Below, piece after piece: positions 1 through 8,671 of a DNA stretch of 64,000 bases. The stretch lies in assembly GCA_046348225.1 (NCBI GenBank), contig JAXMEQ010000002.1:62001-126000 (forward strand), given 5' to 3'. Source of the DNA: JAXMEQ01 sp046348225 (GTDB lineage Bacteria; Pseudomonadota; Gammaproteobacteria; Burkholderiales; Burkholderiaceae_C). Each line of letters opens with the position of its first letter. The stretch's first letter is position 1. Position numbers and translations under genes: made by a program. The notes under the pieces are model-generated. The model had not been told where the DNA came from, did not search any database, and saw nothing but the letters and a program-made list of their open reading frames with translations.

Positions 1-219
1 GATGGTGAACGGGTTGTACTTGTCGAAGATGGACACGCGCAGGTTGCTCACCAGGCGCAGCTCGCCGCCCTTCGGTGCAGCCGGGTTCACGTAGTCGAAA
101 TGGGCAAAACCGGGCGGGTATTTCAGGTCGCCCCACAGCGCATAGCCGTGCGCCGCCCACAGTGGTGACGACGCACCCACCGAGACGCCCAGCAGGAGCC
201 CGACCACCAATTTGCGCAT
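1..219 (-). CDS. ABC transporter extracellular binding protein, YejA-like (partial, N-terminal end)
   Basis: The first 73 codons of a minus-strand gene run off the left edge of the window. The protein begins MRKLVVGLLLGVSVGASS, a Sec signal peptide of roughly 25 residues. The mature N-terminus carries YALWGDLKYPPGFAHFDYVN followed by PAAPKGGELRL, which is the opening I know from family 5 solute-binding proteins of the YejA (oligopeptide/microcin C type) group. It would act in the periplasm and deliver peptides to an inner-membrane ABC permease. It diverges from fabI with only 37 bases between the start codons. The family call rests on this N-terminal stretch alone; ligand-specific residues are outside the window. 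Confidence 0.72.
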   Translation of the reverse strand, partial: MRKLVVGLLLGVSVGASSPLWAAHGYALWGDLKYPPGFAHFDYVNPAAPKGGELRLVSNLRVSIFDKYNPFTI

Positions 220-256
220 GCGACAATTCTGCACAGATTTTTAACCCGAGAGACTT

Positions 257-1051
257 ATGGGCTTCCTCACCGGCAAAAAACTCCTCATCACCGGCGTGCT
301 GAGCAACCGCTCCATCGCCTACGGCATTGCCAAAGCCTGCCACGCCCAGGGCGCCGAGCTGGCGTTCAGCTACGTGGGCGAGCGCTTCAAGGACCGCATC
401 ACCGAATTTGCCGCCGACTTCGGCTCGAGGCTGGTTTTCGACTGCGATGTGGGCAGCGACGAACAGATTGAGCGCCTGTTCAAGGACCTGTCGGCCCACT
501 GGCCGAAGTTCGACGGCTTTGTGCACGCCATCGGGTTCGCGCCGCGCGAGGCCATCGCCGGGGATTTTCTTGACGGCCTGAGCCGCGAAGGCTTCAAGAT
601 TGCGCACGACATCAGCGCCTACAGCTTTCCCGGCATGGCCAAGGCCGCCCTGCCCTACCTGAACGACAAGTCGGCCCTGCTGACGCTCACCTACCTGGGC
701 GCCATCCGCACTGTGCCCAACTACAACACCATGGGCCTGGCCAAGGCCAGTCTGGAAGCGTCGGTGCGCTACCTCGCCGAATCCATGGGCCCGCGGGGCA
801 TCCGCGTCAACGGCATCAGCGCGGGCCCCATCAAGACACTCGCCGCCAGCGGCATCAAGGGCTTTGGCAAGATCCTCAGCGTGGTGGCCGAAGCCTCGCC
901 CATCCGCCGCAACGTGACCATTGACGACGTCGGCAACGTGGCGGCCTTCCTGCTGAGCGACCTGGCCGGCGGGGTCAGCGCAGAAATCACCTACGTGGAT
1001 GGCGGCTTCAGCAATGTGGTGGGCGGCATTGCGGAGCCGGCTTCAGAGTAA
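257..1051 (+). CDS. fabI: Enoyl-[acyl-carrier-protein] reductase (NADH), FabI
   Basis: This 264-residue protein reduces the trans-2-enoyl-ACP double bond in the last step of each fatty-acid elongation round in the cytoplasm. It has the FabI form of the short-chain dehydrogenase fold: an N-terminal nucleotide-binding stretch GVLSNRSIAYGIA (residues 13-25), Tyr146, and the catalytic Tyr156-x6-Lys163 pair in YNTMGLAK, the same numbering as the E. coli enzyme. Gly93 of AIGFAP, a position tied to triclosan sensitivity in E. coli FabI, is retained. The ATG at 257 follows a purine-rich GAGAG ribosome site. The gene is convergent with the decarboxylase at 1125-3398, and a perfect hairpin lies between them. 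Confidence 0.97.
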   Translation: MGFLTGKKLLITGVLSNRSIAYGIAKACHAQGAELAFSYVGERFKDRITEFAADFGSRLVFDCDVGSDEQIERLFKDLSAHWPKFDGFVHAIGFAPREAIAGDFLDGLSREGFKIAHDISAYSFPGMAKAALPYLNDKSALLTLTYLGAIRTVPNYNTMGLAKASLEASVRYLAESMGPRGIRVNGISAGPIKTLAASGIKGFGKILSVVAEASPIRRNVTIDDVGNVAAFLLSDLAGGVSAEITYVDGGFSNVVGGIAEPASE

Positions 1052-1110
1052 AAAGTGCTTGCAGCCCGCGCTGGATCTGCGTGAGGCGCTATCAAAGTGA
1101 TAGCGCCTCA
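1052..1110 (-). repeat. Dispersed palindrome-headed repeat, copy R1, with a perfect 12-bp hairpin
   Basis: Read on the minus strand this holds the head GATAGCGCCTCA, then CGCAG, then GCGCGGGCTG, matching the other copies in the window. The head forms a perfect inverted repeat: TGAGGCGCTATC at 1082-1093 and GATAGCGCCTCA at 1099-1110 with a 5-base loop. It lies between the ends of convergent fabI and the decarboxylase gene, so it probably acts as a bidirectional transcription stop, although there is no U-tract. Confidence 0.8.
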
Positions 1111-1124
1111 GGGCGGGCATAGCT

Positions 1125-3398
1125 TCAGGCCCGGACGCAGTCAGCGTAGTAACGAACGACACCATCGGCACCGGTTTCTTCCACCAGGCCATGAATGTCG
1201 GTCTCGAAGCCCGGGCACTGGGCGTTGAACTCGCGCGAGAACTTCAGGTAGTCCACGATCTTCTTGTTGAACACTTCGCCCGGGATCAGCAGCGGGATGC
1301 CAGGCGGGTACGGCGTGACGAGGCCCACCGTGATGCGGCCTTCAAGATGGTCAATCTCCACCCGCTCGGTCTTGCGGTGGGCAATGTGGGCATAGGCGTC
1401 GGCCGGCTTCATGGCGGGCGCCAGGTCTGACAGGTACATCTCGGTTGTCAGGCGCGCGATGTCATAACGGGCGTACAGCGCGTGCACATGCTGGCACAGG
1501 TCACGCAGTCCCATGCGTTCGTACTGGCGGTGCGCCTGGCAGAACTCCGGCAGGATGCGCCACATCGGCTGGTTCTTCTCGTAGTCGTCCTTGAACTGCT
1601 GCAGCGCCGTCAGCAACGTGTTCCAGCGGCCCTTGGTGATGCCGATGGTGAACATGATGAAGAAGCTGTACAGGCCGGTCTTTTCCACCACCACGCCGTG
1701 TTCTGCCAGGAATTTGGTGACGATGGACGCGGGGATGCCGGTCTTGTCGAACTTGCCGTCCAGGTTCAGGCCCGGTGTGACGATGGTGGCCTTGATCGGG
1801 TCCAGCATGTTGAAGCCGTCCGCCAGCTGGCCAAAGCCGTGCCACTTGCTGCCCTTCTTGCCCTTGGCGTCGCTGCGGATGATCCAGTCCTCGGCGCGGC
1901 CCACGCCCTCGTCCACCAGCTTTTCAGGGCCCCAGACCTTGAACCACCAGTCGTCGCCATACTCGTCGTCGATCTTGCGCATGGCGCGACGGAAGTCCAG
2001 CGCCTCCATGATCGACTCTTCCACCAGCGCGGTGCCGCCGGGCGGCTCCATCATGGCAGCGGCCACATCGCAGCTGGCGATGATGCTGTACTGCGGGCTG
2101 GTGCTGGTGTGCATCAGGTAGGCCTCGTTGAAGAGGTGGCGGTCCAGCTTGGTGTTCTGGGCGTCCTGCACCAGCACATGGCTGGCCTGGCTGATGCCGG
2201 CCAGCAGCTTGTGAATGGACTGGGTGGAATACACCACGGCCTCCTTGGGCCGCATGCGCTTCTTGCCCATGGCATGGTAGGCGCCGTAGAAAGGATGAAA
2301 GGCGGCATGCGGCAGCCAGGCCTCGTCAAAGTGCAGGTTGTCGACGTAGCCGTCCAGCATGCCCTTGATGGTTTCCGTGTTGTAGAGCACGCCGTCGTAG
2401 GTGGACTGCGTGAGGGTCATGACCCGCGGCTTGACCTTCTTCGCATCAACGCCCTTGAGCAGGGGGTTGGCGCGGATCTTGGCCTGGATGGCCGCCGGCT
2501 CGAACTCGCTCTGCGGGATCGGCCCGATGATGCCGAAGTGGTTGCGTGTGGGCTTGAGGAACACCGGGATCGCCCCGGTCATGATGATGCTGTGCAGGAT
2601 GGACTTGTGGCAGTTGCGGTCCACCACCACCACGTCACCGGGCGCCACCGTGTGGTGCCACACCATCTTGTTGCTGGTGCTGGTGCCGTTGGTGACAAAG
2701 AAGCAATGGTCGGCATTGAAAATGCGCGCGGCATTGCGCTCGCTCTCACCAATGGCGCCGTTGTGGTCCAGCAACTGGCCCAGCTCTTCCACCGCATTGC
2801 ACACGTCAGCGCGCAGCATGTTCTCGCCGTAGAACTGGTGGAACATCTGGCCCACCGGCGTCTTCAGGAAGGCCACGCCACCCGAGTGACCGGGGCAGTG
2901 CCACGAGTAGGAGCCGTCTTCCGCGTAGTCGAGCAACGCCTTGAAGAACGGTGGCTGCACGCCTTCGAGGTAACTCTTGGCCTCGCGGATGATGTGGCGC
3001 GCCACAAACTCGGGCGTGTCCTCGAACATGTGGATGAAGCCGTGCAACTCGCGCAGGATGTCGTTGGGCATGTGGCGCGAGGTCTTGGTCTCGCCATACA
3101 CATAGATCGGCACATCGAGGTTCTTGCGCCGCACCTCCTGGATGAAGTTGCGCAGGTTCAGCACCACCGGGTCCAGCTCAGGGCCGGGGGTGAATTCCTC
3201 GTCGTCAATCGACAGGATGAAGGCACTGGCGCGCGACTGCTGCTGGGCAAACTGCGACAGGTCGCCGTAGCTGGTGACCCCGAGCACTTCAAAGCCTTCG
3301 GTTTCGATGGCCTGCGCCAGCGCACGAATGCCCAGACCGGAGGTGTTCTCCGAGCGGTAGTCTTCGTCAATGATGACGATGGGAAAGCGGAACTTCAT
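1125..3398 (-). CDS. PLP-dependent Orn/Lys/Arg decarboxylase (fold III, biodegradative type)
   Basis: This 757-residue cytoplasmic enzyme removes the carboxyl group of a basic amino acid with pyridoxal phosphate. It has the full architecture of the large inducible decarboxylases: an N-terminal receiver-like wing domain (about 1-130), the PLP-binding core with FDEAW (357-361) and the Schiff-base lysine Lys397 in STQSIHKLLAGISQAS, and a C-terminal domain. The length matches AdiA/LdcC/SpeC-type enzymes (710-760 residues). Sequence motifs alone do not tell me whether arginine, lysine or ornithine is the substrate, so no symbol is given. The gene stands alone, convergent with fabI, and begins 130 bases from the divergent nfeD-like gene. 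Confidence 0.9.
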   Translation of the reverse strand: MKFRFPIVIIDEDYRSENTSGLGIRALAQAIETEGFEVLGVTSYGDLSQFAQQQSRASAFILSIDDEEFTPGPELDPVVLNLRNFIQEVRRKNLDVPIYVYGETKTSRHMPNDILRELHGFIHMFEDTPEFVARHIIREAKSYLEGVQPPFFKALLDYAEDGSYSWHCPGHSGGVAFLKTPVGQMFHQFYGENMLRADVCNAVEELGQLLDHNGAIGESERNAARIFNADHCFFVTNGTSTSNKMVWHHTVAPGDVVVVDRNCHKSILHSIIMTGAIPVFLKPTRNHFGIIGPIPQSEFEPAAIQAKIRANPLLKGVDAKKVKPRVMTLTQSTYDGVLYNTETIKGMLDGYVDNLHFDEAWLPHAAFHPFYGAYHAMGKKRMRPKEAVVYSTQSIHKLLAGISQASHVLVQDAQNTKLDRHLFNEAYLMHTSTSPQYSIIASCDVAAAMMEPPGGTALVEESIMEALDFRRAMRKIDDEYGDDWWFKVWGPEKLVDEGVGRAEDWIIRSDAKGKKGSKWHGFGQLADGFNMLDPIKATIVTPGLNLDGKFDKTGIPASIVTKFLAEHGVVVEKTGLYSFFIMFTIGITKGRWNTLLTALQQFKDDYEKNQPMWRILPEFCQAHRQYERMGLRDLCQHVHALYARYDIARLTTEMYLSDLAPAMKPADAYAHIAHRKTERVEIDHLEGRITVGLVTPYPPGIPLLIPGEVFNKKIVDYLKFSREFNAQCPGFETDIHGLVEETGADGVVRYYADCVRA

Positions 3399-3528
3399 GC
3401 GGGGCCTCCAGACAGCCTGGCCAAAAAAGCGAAACAGGCGCGAAGTGTAGGTAAAAAACAGGGCACGCCCCTTGCACTGTCATTGATTGGGCCCAAAATG
3501 TGGTGCGATCAATACAAAGGAGGGCTGC

Positions 3529-3954
3529 ATGAGTGAACCTGTTGTCTGGTGGCTGATGGCGGGCGCGGCAGTGGCTGTCGAGTTGCTGACGGGCACCTTC
3601 TACCTGCTGATGCTGGCCCTGGGGCTCGCTGCGGCAGCACTGGCGGCGCATGCAGGCATGCCCGTCCCTGTGCAGCTGGTGGTGGCCGCCGTGGTGGGGG
3701 GCGGCGCCGTGGTGGCCTGGCACCTCAAACGCGAGCGGGCGCCCAAGGCGGCACCCGCCAGCGCCAACCGCGATGTGAACCTGGACGTGGGCGAGTCGGT
3801 GCACATCGACAGCTGGAACGCCGACGGCACTGCCACTGTCAAATACCGCGGCGCGAACTGGACCGTGGTCCACGCACCCGGCGTGACGCCTGGCACCGGC
3901 GCCCACCGTGTGCGCGAGGTGGTGGGCAACCGCCTTGTTGTTGAAAAAGCCTGA
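3529..3954 (+). CDS. NfeD-like membrane protein
   Basis: A 141-residue protein with two predicted membrane helices (about 3-50), a basic loop, and a soluble C-terminal OB-fold-like domain (about 75-141, containing SWNADGTATVKYRGANW). This is the short NfeD architecture. NfeD proteins pair with SPFH/stomatin-like proteins in the inner membrane, and here the partner gene follows after 27 bases, so the two probably form an operon. I chose the ATG at 3529 because AAAGGAGG lies just upstream (3516-3523); the in-frame ATG at 3487 would add 14 residues ahead of that ribosome site. Confidence 0.88.
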   Translation: MSEPVVWWLMAGAAVAVELLTGTFYLLMLALGLAAAALAAHAGMPVPVQLVVAAVVGGGAVVAWHLKRERAPKAAPASANRDVNLDVGESVHIDSWNADGTATVKYRGANWTVVHAPGVTPGTGAHRVREVVGNRLVVEKA

Positions 3955-3981
3955 AACCAGTCAAAGGGAAACGGAAACACC

Positions 3982-4899
3982 ATGGAAATCGCCATCCTCA
4001 TTCTTGTCATCGCCGTCATCTTCATCACCCGCTCGATCAAGGTGGTCCCCCAGCAGAACGCCTGGGTGGTGGAGCGGCTGGGCAAGTACCACGCCGCGCT
4101 GACGCCGGGGCTGAACTTCCTCGTGCCCTTCATTGACAAGGTGGCCTACAAGCACAGCCTGAAGGAAATTCCGCTGGACGTGCCCAGCCAGGTCTGCATC
4201 ACGCGCGACAACACACAGCTGCAGGTGGACGGCATCCTGTATTTCCAGGTGACGGACCCGATGCGCGCCAGCTATGGCTCGTCCAACTACATCGTGGCGG
4301 TGACGCAGCTGGCCCAGACCTCGCTGCGCAGCGTGATCGGCAAGCTGGAGCTGGACAAGACCTTTGAGGAACGCGACATCATCAACGCGCAGGTGGTGCA
4401 GGCCATCGACGAAGCCGCGCTGAATTGGGGCGTGAAGGTGCTGCGCTACGAGATCAAGGACCTGACGCCGCCGAAGGAGATCCTGCACGCGATGCAGGCG
4501 CAGATCACGGCCGAGCGCGAGAAGCGTGCGCTGATTGCCGCATCCGAGGGCCGCCGCCAGGAGCAGATCAACATCGCCACCGGCGAGCGCGAGGCCTTCA
4601 TCGCGCGGTCCGAGGGCGAGAAGCAGGCCGCCATCAACGCCGCGCTGGGCGAGGCGGCGGCCATCACGTCGGTGGCTGACGCCACAGCGCAGGCCATCGA
4701 ACGCATTGCCGCCGCGATCCGGCAGCCCGGCGGCGAGCAGGCGGTGCAGCTGAAGGTGGCCGAAAAGGCCGTGGAAGCGTATGGCAAGGTGGCCGCAGAC
4801 GCCACCACCACCCTCATCGTGCCCAGCAACATGACCGAGGTGTCGGCCTTGATCGGCTCGGCCATGAAGATGGTGCAGGCGGGCAAGACGGCGGGCTGA
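3982..4899 (+). CDS. SPFH/Band 7 domain protein (paraslipin/QmcA type)
   Basis: A 305-residue protein with one N-terminal membrane helix (about 2-18, MEIAILILVIAVIFI) followed by a stomatin/prohibitin (SPFH) domain, recognisable from VVPQQNAWVVERLGKYHAAL and PGLNFLVPFIDKV. An alanine/glutamate-rich coiled-coil stretch follows (about 165-250, with repeated GEREAF/SEGEKQAAI motifs). Such proteins form oligomers on the inner membrane and organise membrane microdomains or regulate membrane proteases. It sits directly after the nfeD-like gene, the usual arrangement for this pair. A GGAAAC ribosome site precedes the ATG. QmcA-like identity is by overall type; I cannot separate it from other paraslipins. 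Confidence 0.9.
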   Translation: MEIAILILVIAVIFITRSIKVVPQQNAWVVERLGKYHAALTPGLNFLVPFIDKVAYKHSLKEIPLDVPSQVCITRDNTQLQVDGILYFQVTDPMRASYGSSNYIVAVTQLAQTSLRSVIGKLELDKTFEERDIINAQVVQAIDEAALNWGVKVLRYEIKDLTPPKEILHAMQAQITAEREKRALIAASEGRRQEQINIATGEREAFIARSEGEKQAAINAALGEAAAITSVADATAQAIERIAAAIRQPGGEQAVQLKVAEKAVEAYGKVAADATTTLIVPSNMTEVSALIGSAMKMVQAGKTAG

Positions 4900-4942
4900 G
4901 CCGGCGATGACCCCGATGTGCGCTGCTACAATCAGGGGCTTC

Positions 4943-5033
4943 GGAGCGGTGGATGAGTGGTTTAAGTCGCACGCCTGGAAAGCGTGTGAGGGTTAATAGC
5001 CCTCCGCGGGTTCGAATCCCGCCTGCTCCGCCA
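4943..5033 (+). tRNA. tRNA-Ser (anticodon GGA)
   Basis: The 91-base gene folds as a class II tRNA. The acceptor GGAGCGG pairs with CTGCTCC (one G-U), the D arm is present, the anticodon stem-loop CGCCTGGAAAGCG exposes GGA, a long variable arm follows, and the T arm holds the TTCGAAT core. The CCA end is encoded (5031-5033). The long variable arm and GGA anticodon identify serine. A TACAAT at 4927-4932 could be the -10 box; no good -35 is seen. Confidence 0.97.
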
Positions 5034-5053
5034 AATTCTTGACCACGCACAAT

Positions 5054-5082
5054 AAAAAAAGCCACCTTGCGGTGGCTTTTTT
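5054..5082. terminator. Bidirectional rho-independent terminator
   Basis: GCCACC (5061-5066) and GGTGGC (5071-5076) form a stem around a TTGC loop, flanked by a run of A on the left and six T on the right. It can end transcription of tRNA-Ser from the left and of the LivK-type gene from the right. Confidence 0.93.
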
Positions 5083-5102
5083 GTTGGCTGCGGAACTGTC
5101 GA

Positions 5103-6233
5103 TCAGTTCAGCGGGGACTTCTTGCCGTCCTTGTAGACGTACAGGGTCATGGCCGGGTTCTTCAGTTCGCCGTTGGGTTCGAACTGCACCTGGGTGGTCA
5201 CGCCCTTGTAGTTGGTCTCGGCAATCTTGGGGGTGTAGACCTTCGGGTCGGCCGAGTTGGCGCGGACCATGGCATCGGCCAGCACCATCACGGCGTCATA
5301 GACGTACGGGCTGTAAACCTGGAACTGGTTCGGGTACTTGGCGTCGTAGCGGGCCTTCCAGGCCTTGCCGCCAGGCATCTTTTCCAGCGAGGCGCCGCCT
5401 TCAGCGCACACCACGTTGCCCAGGGTCTTGGCACCAGCCGACAGCTTGGCCAGCTCGGACGTGCAGATGCCGTCGCCGCCGAAGAACTTGACGTTGCCCA
5501 GGCCGAGCTGCTCCATCTGGCGCAGCATCGGGCCGGCTTGCGGGTCCATGCCGCCGTAGAAGATGCCGTCCGGTGCCTTGGCCTTGATGGCGGTCAGGAT
5601 GGCCATGAAGTCGGTAGCCTTGTCGGTGGTGAACTGCTCGTCCACGATCTGGATGCCCTTGGAGGCAGCCGTTTTCTTGAACACTTCGGCAACGCCCTGG
5701 CCGTAAGCGGTGCGGTCGTCGATGATGGCAACCTTCTTCAGCTTCAGCGTGTCAGCCGCGTAGAAGGCCAGACCAGCGCCCAGGGCGTTGTCGTTGGCCA
5801 GCAGGCGGAAGGTGGTCTTGTAGCCGGGCTTGGTCAGGTTGGGGTTGGTGGCCGACGGGGTGATGTGGGGGATGCCACAGTCGTTGTAGACCTTGGAGGC
5901 GGGGATGGTGGTGCCCGAGTTCAGGTGACCGGCCACACCAGCCACTTTGGCGTCGCACAGTTTTTGTGCGGCGGCAGTGCCCTGCTTCGGGTCAGCGGCG
6001 TCGTCTTCCGCGACCAGTTCAAACTTGACCTTCTTGCCACCGATGGTGACGCCCTTGGCATTGAGGTCTTCAATGGCCATGCGTGCGCCGTTTTCGTTGT
6101 CCTTGCCGTAGTGGGCCTGGGCACCCGACACCGGGGCCACGTGGCCAATCTTCACGACCATGTCTTGGGCAGACGCCACACCCGCCACTGCAGCCAGGGC
6201 AGCAACCACGGTCAGTTTCAACTTCATTTGCAT
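5103..6233 (-). CDS. Branched-chain amino acid-type ABC transporter substrate-binding protein (LivK-like)
   Basis: A 376-residue periplasmic binding protein with a clean Sec signal peptide (about 1-22, ending GVASA|Q). The mature part begins VVKIGHVAPVSG and continues YGKDNENGARMAIEDLNAKG, the hallmark of the Leu/Ile/Val-binding (Peripla_BP_6) family. It would capture amino acids or related compounds for a Liv-type ABC transporter. No permease or ATPase genes are adjacent, so the ligand cannot be inferred; this family is often expanded as orphans in Comamonadaceae. GGAGG lies 5 bases before the chosen ATG; a second ATG two codons on is also possible. It ends at the shared terminator at 5054-5082. 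Confidence 0.92.
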   Translation of the reverse strand: MQMKLKLTVVAALAAVAGVASAQDMVVKIGHVAPVSGAQAHYGKDNENGARMAIEDLNAKGVTIGGKKVKFELVAEDDAADPKQGTAAAQKLCDAKVAGVAGHLNSGTTIPASKVYNDCGIPHITPSATNPNLTKPGYKTTFRLLANDNALGAGLAFYAADTLKLKKVAIIDDRTAYGQGVAEVFKKTAASKGIQIVDEQFTTDKATDFMAILTAIKAKAPDGIFYGGMDPQAGPMLRQMEQLGLGNVKFFGGDGICTSELAKLSAGAKTLGNVVCAEGGASLEKMPGGKAWKARYDAKYPNQFQVYSPYVYDAVMVLADAMVRANSADPKVYTPKIAETNYKGVTTQVQFEPNGELKNPAMTLYVYKDGKKSPLN

Positions 6234-6320
6234 AAAAGCCTCCAGAATTAAGGAAAAGGTTGAGATGTAATTTGTGACTCAACGGCCGCGAACATATCGC
6301 AATTTTCGGGCCCGAACCAT

Positions 6321-6341
6321 AGGGAACACGCTAGTGTCCCT
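6321..6341. other. Short imperfect hairpin in the intergenic region
   Basis: AGGGAACAC and GTGTCCCT pair around GCTA with one unpaired A. It lies between the start of the LivK-like gene and the end of the small hypothetical gene at 6394-6696, both read leftwards. It could be a weak terminator for the upstream holC operon or a protein-binding site; there is no T-run. Confidence 0.35.
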
Positions 6342-6393
6342 GCGATAAGCGGGATTACCGCCACGGTAGTTCACCTAATGCGGGCCCGCCGCC

Positions 6394-6696
6394 TCAGCCC
6401 TGCCCGCCCAGTTCCTGCGCCACCGCCTCGGCCACCGACTGGCGCACCACCGATTCAATCTCCTCGCGCAGCAGCGGGCCCAGGTTGCGGGTTTGTTCCA
6501 GCACCAGCGTGGCCACCGCCTCGCGCAAACGTCGCTCCAGTGACAAATCCACGCGCTGCATCACCCGGTGAATGATCTGTTCCTGCAGCAGTTCGATGGA
6601 CGGCGGTGGCACCACCCCGGGCGCCGGCGCTTCCGGCGTGACCACTTCGGTCAGCGTCGGCACATAGCGCGGCGGGGTGCGGGGGGAAGCGGGCAT
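6394..6696 (-). CDS. Small hypothetical protein downstream of holC
   Basis: A 100-residue protein that I do not recognise. The first 30 residues are rich in proline and alanine (PASPRTPPRYVPTL) and probably disordered. Residues about 35-95 are predicted helix with alternating charged and hydrophobic residues (ELLQEQIIHRVMQRVDLSLE), suggesting a coiled coil or a partner-binding helix pair. No signal peptide or membrane segment is seen. Its start codon shares one base with the holC stop (TGATG), so it is translationally coupled in the pepA-holC operon. The reading frame has the same codon bias as its neighbours, which supports a real gene. Confidence 0.7.
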   Translation of the reverse strand: MPASPRTPPRYVPTLTEVVTPEAPAPGVVPPPSIELLQEQIIHRVMQRVDLSLERRLREAVATLVLEQTRNLGPLLREEIESVVRQSVAEAVAQELGGQG

Positions 6697-7130
6697 CAGG
6701 TGCGGTCCTTCAGGGCCAGGTCGTGGCGGATGATGGCATAGCCCCGGTCGGCGTAATGTTTCCAGCGGTGACGGGCCCGTTGACGGTCGTCGTCGTCCTG
6801 GGCGACGACCTCGATCAGCCGCGCAAACCGCTCAAAGCCCGACGGCACCGGCGCCCCCAGGTTGACCAGCACCTCGTGATGCGGCGCCTGATCGAGCGAC
6901 GGCGCCAGCACCACCGGCGACGCCGCCAGCACCTGCTGCTGGGCACTGCTGTGGCAATGCGGCAGGAATTCCAGCGGCGCAAAGCTCCAGAGTGACACGT
7001 CCAGCCGGCGCAGCAGCGCGTCTTCAGCGGTCACGACCACGCGGGAGCCAGCGCCCACGGCCTTGCGCAGCAGGCGACAGGCGTAGCCCACCTTGTCAGG
7101 CGCATTGAAATGAAAGGCAACTTCGGTCAT
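6696..7130 (-). CDS. holC: DNA polymerase III chi subunit, HolC
   Basis: A 144-residue cytoplasmic protein, the usual length for HolC. It opens MTEVAFHFNAPDKVGYACRL and has the typical LPHCHSSAQQQVLAASPVVL and VLVNLGAPVPSGFERF stretches. Chi links the clamp loader (through psi) to single-stranded DNA-binding protein. It lies 9 bases after pepA and overlaps the following small gene by one base, so the three are one transcription unit. The pepA-holC order is common in proteobacteria. Confidence 0.92.
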   Translation of the reverse strand: MTEVAFHFNAPDKVGYACRLLRKAVGAGSRVVVTAEDALLRRLDVSLWSFAPLEFLPHCHSSAQQQVLAASPVVLAPSLDQAPHHEVLVNLGAPVPSGFERFARLIEVVAQDDDDRQRARHRWKHYADRGYAIIRHDLALKDRT

Positions 7131-7139
7131 GCGTCCTGG

Positions 7140-8630
7140 TCAACGCTTGCCGGCCGGCTTGCGGCGCGACAAGACCCGGGGTGCAGCGCCGCCAGCGCCC
7201 GCCTGAGCGGCGATATACCCCAGCAACAGGCCCACCGGGCGCCCGGTCGCCCCCTTGGCGGCGCCACTCTTCCACGCAGTACCGGCAATGTCCAGGTGCG
7301 CCCACGGCATTTTGGCCACGAAGCGCTGCAGGAACTTGGCGGCGGTGATGGCCCCTCCCGCCCGGCCGGCAACGTTGGCCACGTCGGCAAAATGGGTTTT
7401 GAGACCGTCCGCGTAGTCGTCGTCCAGCGGCATGCGCCAGCACGGGTCCAGCGCCTGCTCGCCCGCAGCGTGCAGGGCGCCCGCCAGCGCATCGTCGGAG
7501 GCAAACAGCCCGCTGCGCACGCCCCCAAGCGCAATCACGCAGGCGCCGGTCAGGGTGGCGATGTCGATCACGGCGCGTGGCTTGAACCGCTCGGCATAGG
7601 TCAGCGCGTCGCACAGGATCAGCCGCCCCTCGGCGTCGGTGTTCAGGATCTCGATGGTCTGGCCGCTCATGCTCGTGACCACATCACCCGGCTTGACGGC
7701 CTTGCCGTCCGGCATGTTCTCGCAGGTCGGGATCAGCCCCACCACATTGACCGCCGGCCGCAGCTCGCCCAGGGCGCTGAACACCCCCAGCACGCTGGCG
7801 GCGCCGCACATGTCGAACTTCATTTCATCCATTTCGGGCGCGGGCTTGATCGAGATGCCACCGGTGTCAAACGTGATGCCCTTGCCCACCAACACCACCG
7901 GGGCGTCGGCCTTGGCCGCGCCCTGGTAGCGCAGCACAATGAAGCGCAGCGGCTCGGCCGAGCCCTGCGCCACCGCCATGAATGAGCCCATGCCCAGCGA
8001 GGCCACGTCCTTCGGTCCCAGCACTTCACACTTGACCGGCCCTTTGGCCAGCGCCCGCGCGGCGTCGGCCAGGTGGGTGGGCGTGGCGTGGTTGGGCGGG
8101 CGGTTGCCCCATTCCTTGGCGGTTTCAATGCCTTTCACCGCGGCGCTGCCATGGGCAAATGCTGCCCGCAGGGGCGCCGCGTCCGTCACACCCAGCACCA
8201 CCTGCTGCAGCTTGCGGGCCTCGGCCTTGGGTTTGGTGGTGGTGTAGACATAGCTGGCATCGGCGGCAGCCAGCATGGCGGCTTGCAGCGCGTCAGCCGC
8301 CGGTGCGCCGGCGAAGACCAGCACCAGCCGCTTGACCGGTGCAGACTTCACCGCACCCACCGCCGCCAGCACCGCCGAGCGCGCCGATCGGGCCGAGCCG
8401 TCGCCAGCGCCAGCCAGCAGCACACGCGCCGCGCCGAAGCCCTCGGGCTTGTACAGCGCCAGCAGCTTGCCGGCCTTGGCTTCAAAGTCGCCCGCTTTCT
8501 GCGCCGCCGCGAGCGTGCGCGACAGCACGTCACGGCCAGGCTTGAAGGCTTCGGGCACCAGCACCACGAGGGCGTCGCACTTTTCAGCGGCCGCGCCGGC
8601 CAGGTCAAGGGTTTTGAGTTGAAAGTCCAT
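7140..8630 (-). CDS. pepA: Leucyl aminopeptidase (family M17), PepA
   Basis: A 496-residue cytosolic metallo-aminopeptidase that removes N-terminal residues from peptides. The catalytic half contains GKGITFDTGG (250-259), DEMKFDMCGAA and the M17 signature NTDAEGRL (330-337), which carries metal ligands and the active-site arginine. The N-terminal domain is less conserved, as expected; the C-terminus ends in a basic tail. The start was placed at 8630 (MDFQLKTLDLAG) because the 26 extra upstream codons do not look like the family. The gene is divergent from lptF with only 41 bases between them and heads the pepA-holC operon. Confidence 0.95.
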   Translation of the reverse strand: MDFQLKTLDLAGAAAEKCDALVVLVPEAFKPGRDVLSRTLAAAQKAGDFEAKAGKLLALYKPEGFGAARVLLAGAGDGSARSARSAVLAAVGAVKSAPVKRLVLVFAGAPAADALQAAMLAAADASYVYTTTKPKAEARKLQQVVLGVTDAAPLRAAFAHGSAAVKGIETAKEWGNRPPNHATPTHLADAARALAKGPVKCEVLGPKDVASLGMGSFMAVAQGSAEPLRFIVLRYQGAAKADAPVVLVGKGITFDTGGISIKPAPEMDEMKFDMCGAASVLGVFSALGELRPAVNVVGLIPTCENMPDGKAVKPGDVVTSMSGQTIEILNTDAEGRLILCDALTYAERFKPRAVIDIATLTGACVIALGGVRSGLFASDDALAGALHAAGEQALDPCWRMPLDDDYADGLKTHFADVANVAGRAGGAITAAKFLQRFVAKMPWAHLDIAGTAWKSGAAKGATGRPVGLLLGYIAAQAGAGGAAPRVLSRRKPAGKR

Positions 8631-8671
8631 AATTGGAAGTTTGCTGCGAACTGCGCAGGATTGCCCGACCA

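Noticed and set aside
1482..3536. Long open frame (684 codons) antisense to the decarboxylase
   Set aside because: Composition is Val/Leu/His/Gln-rich with no family resemblance, as expected for the complement of a high-GC gene; the decarboxylase on the other strand has clear catalytic motifs.
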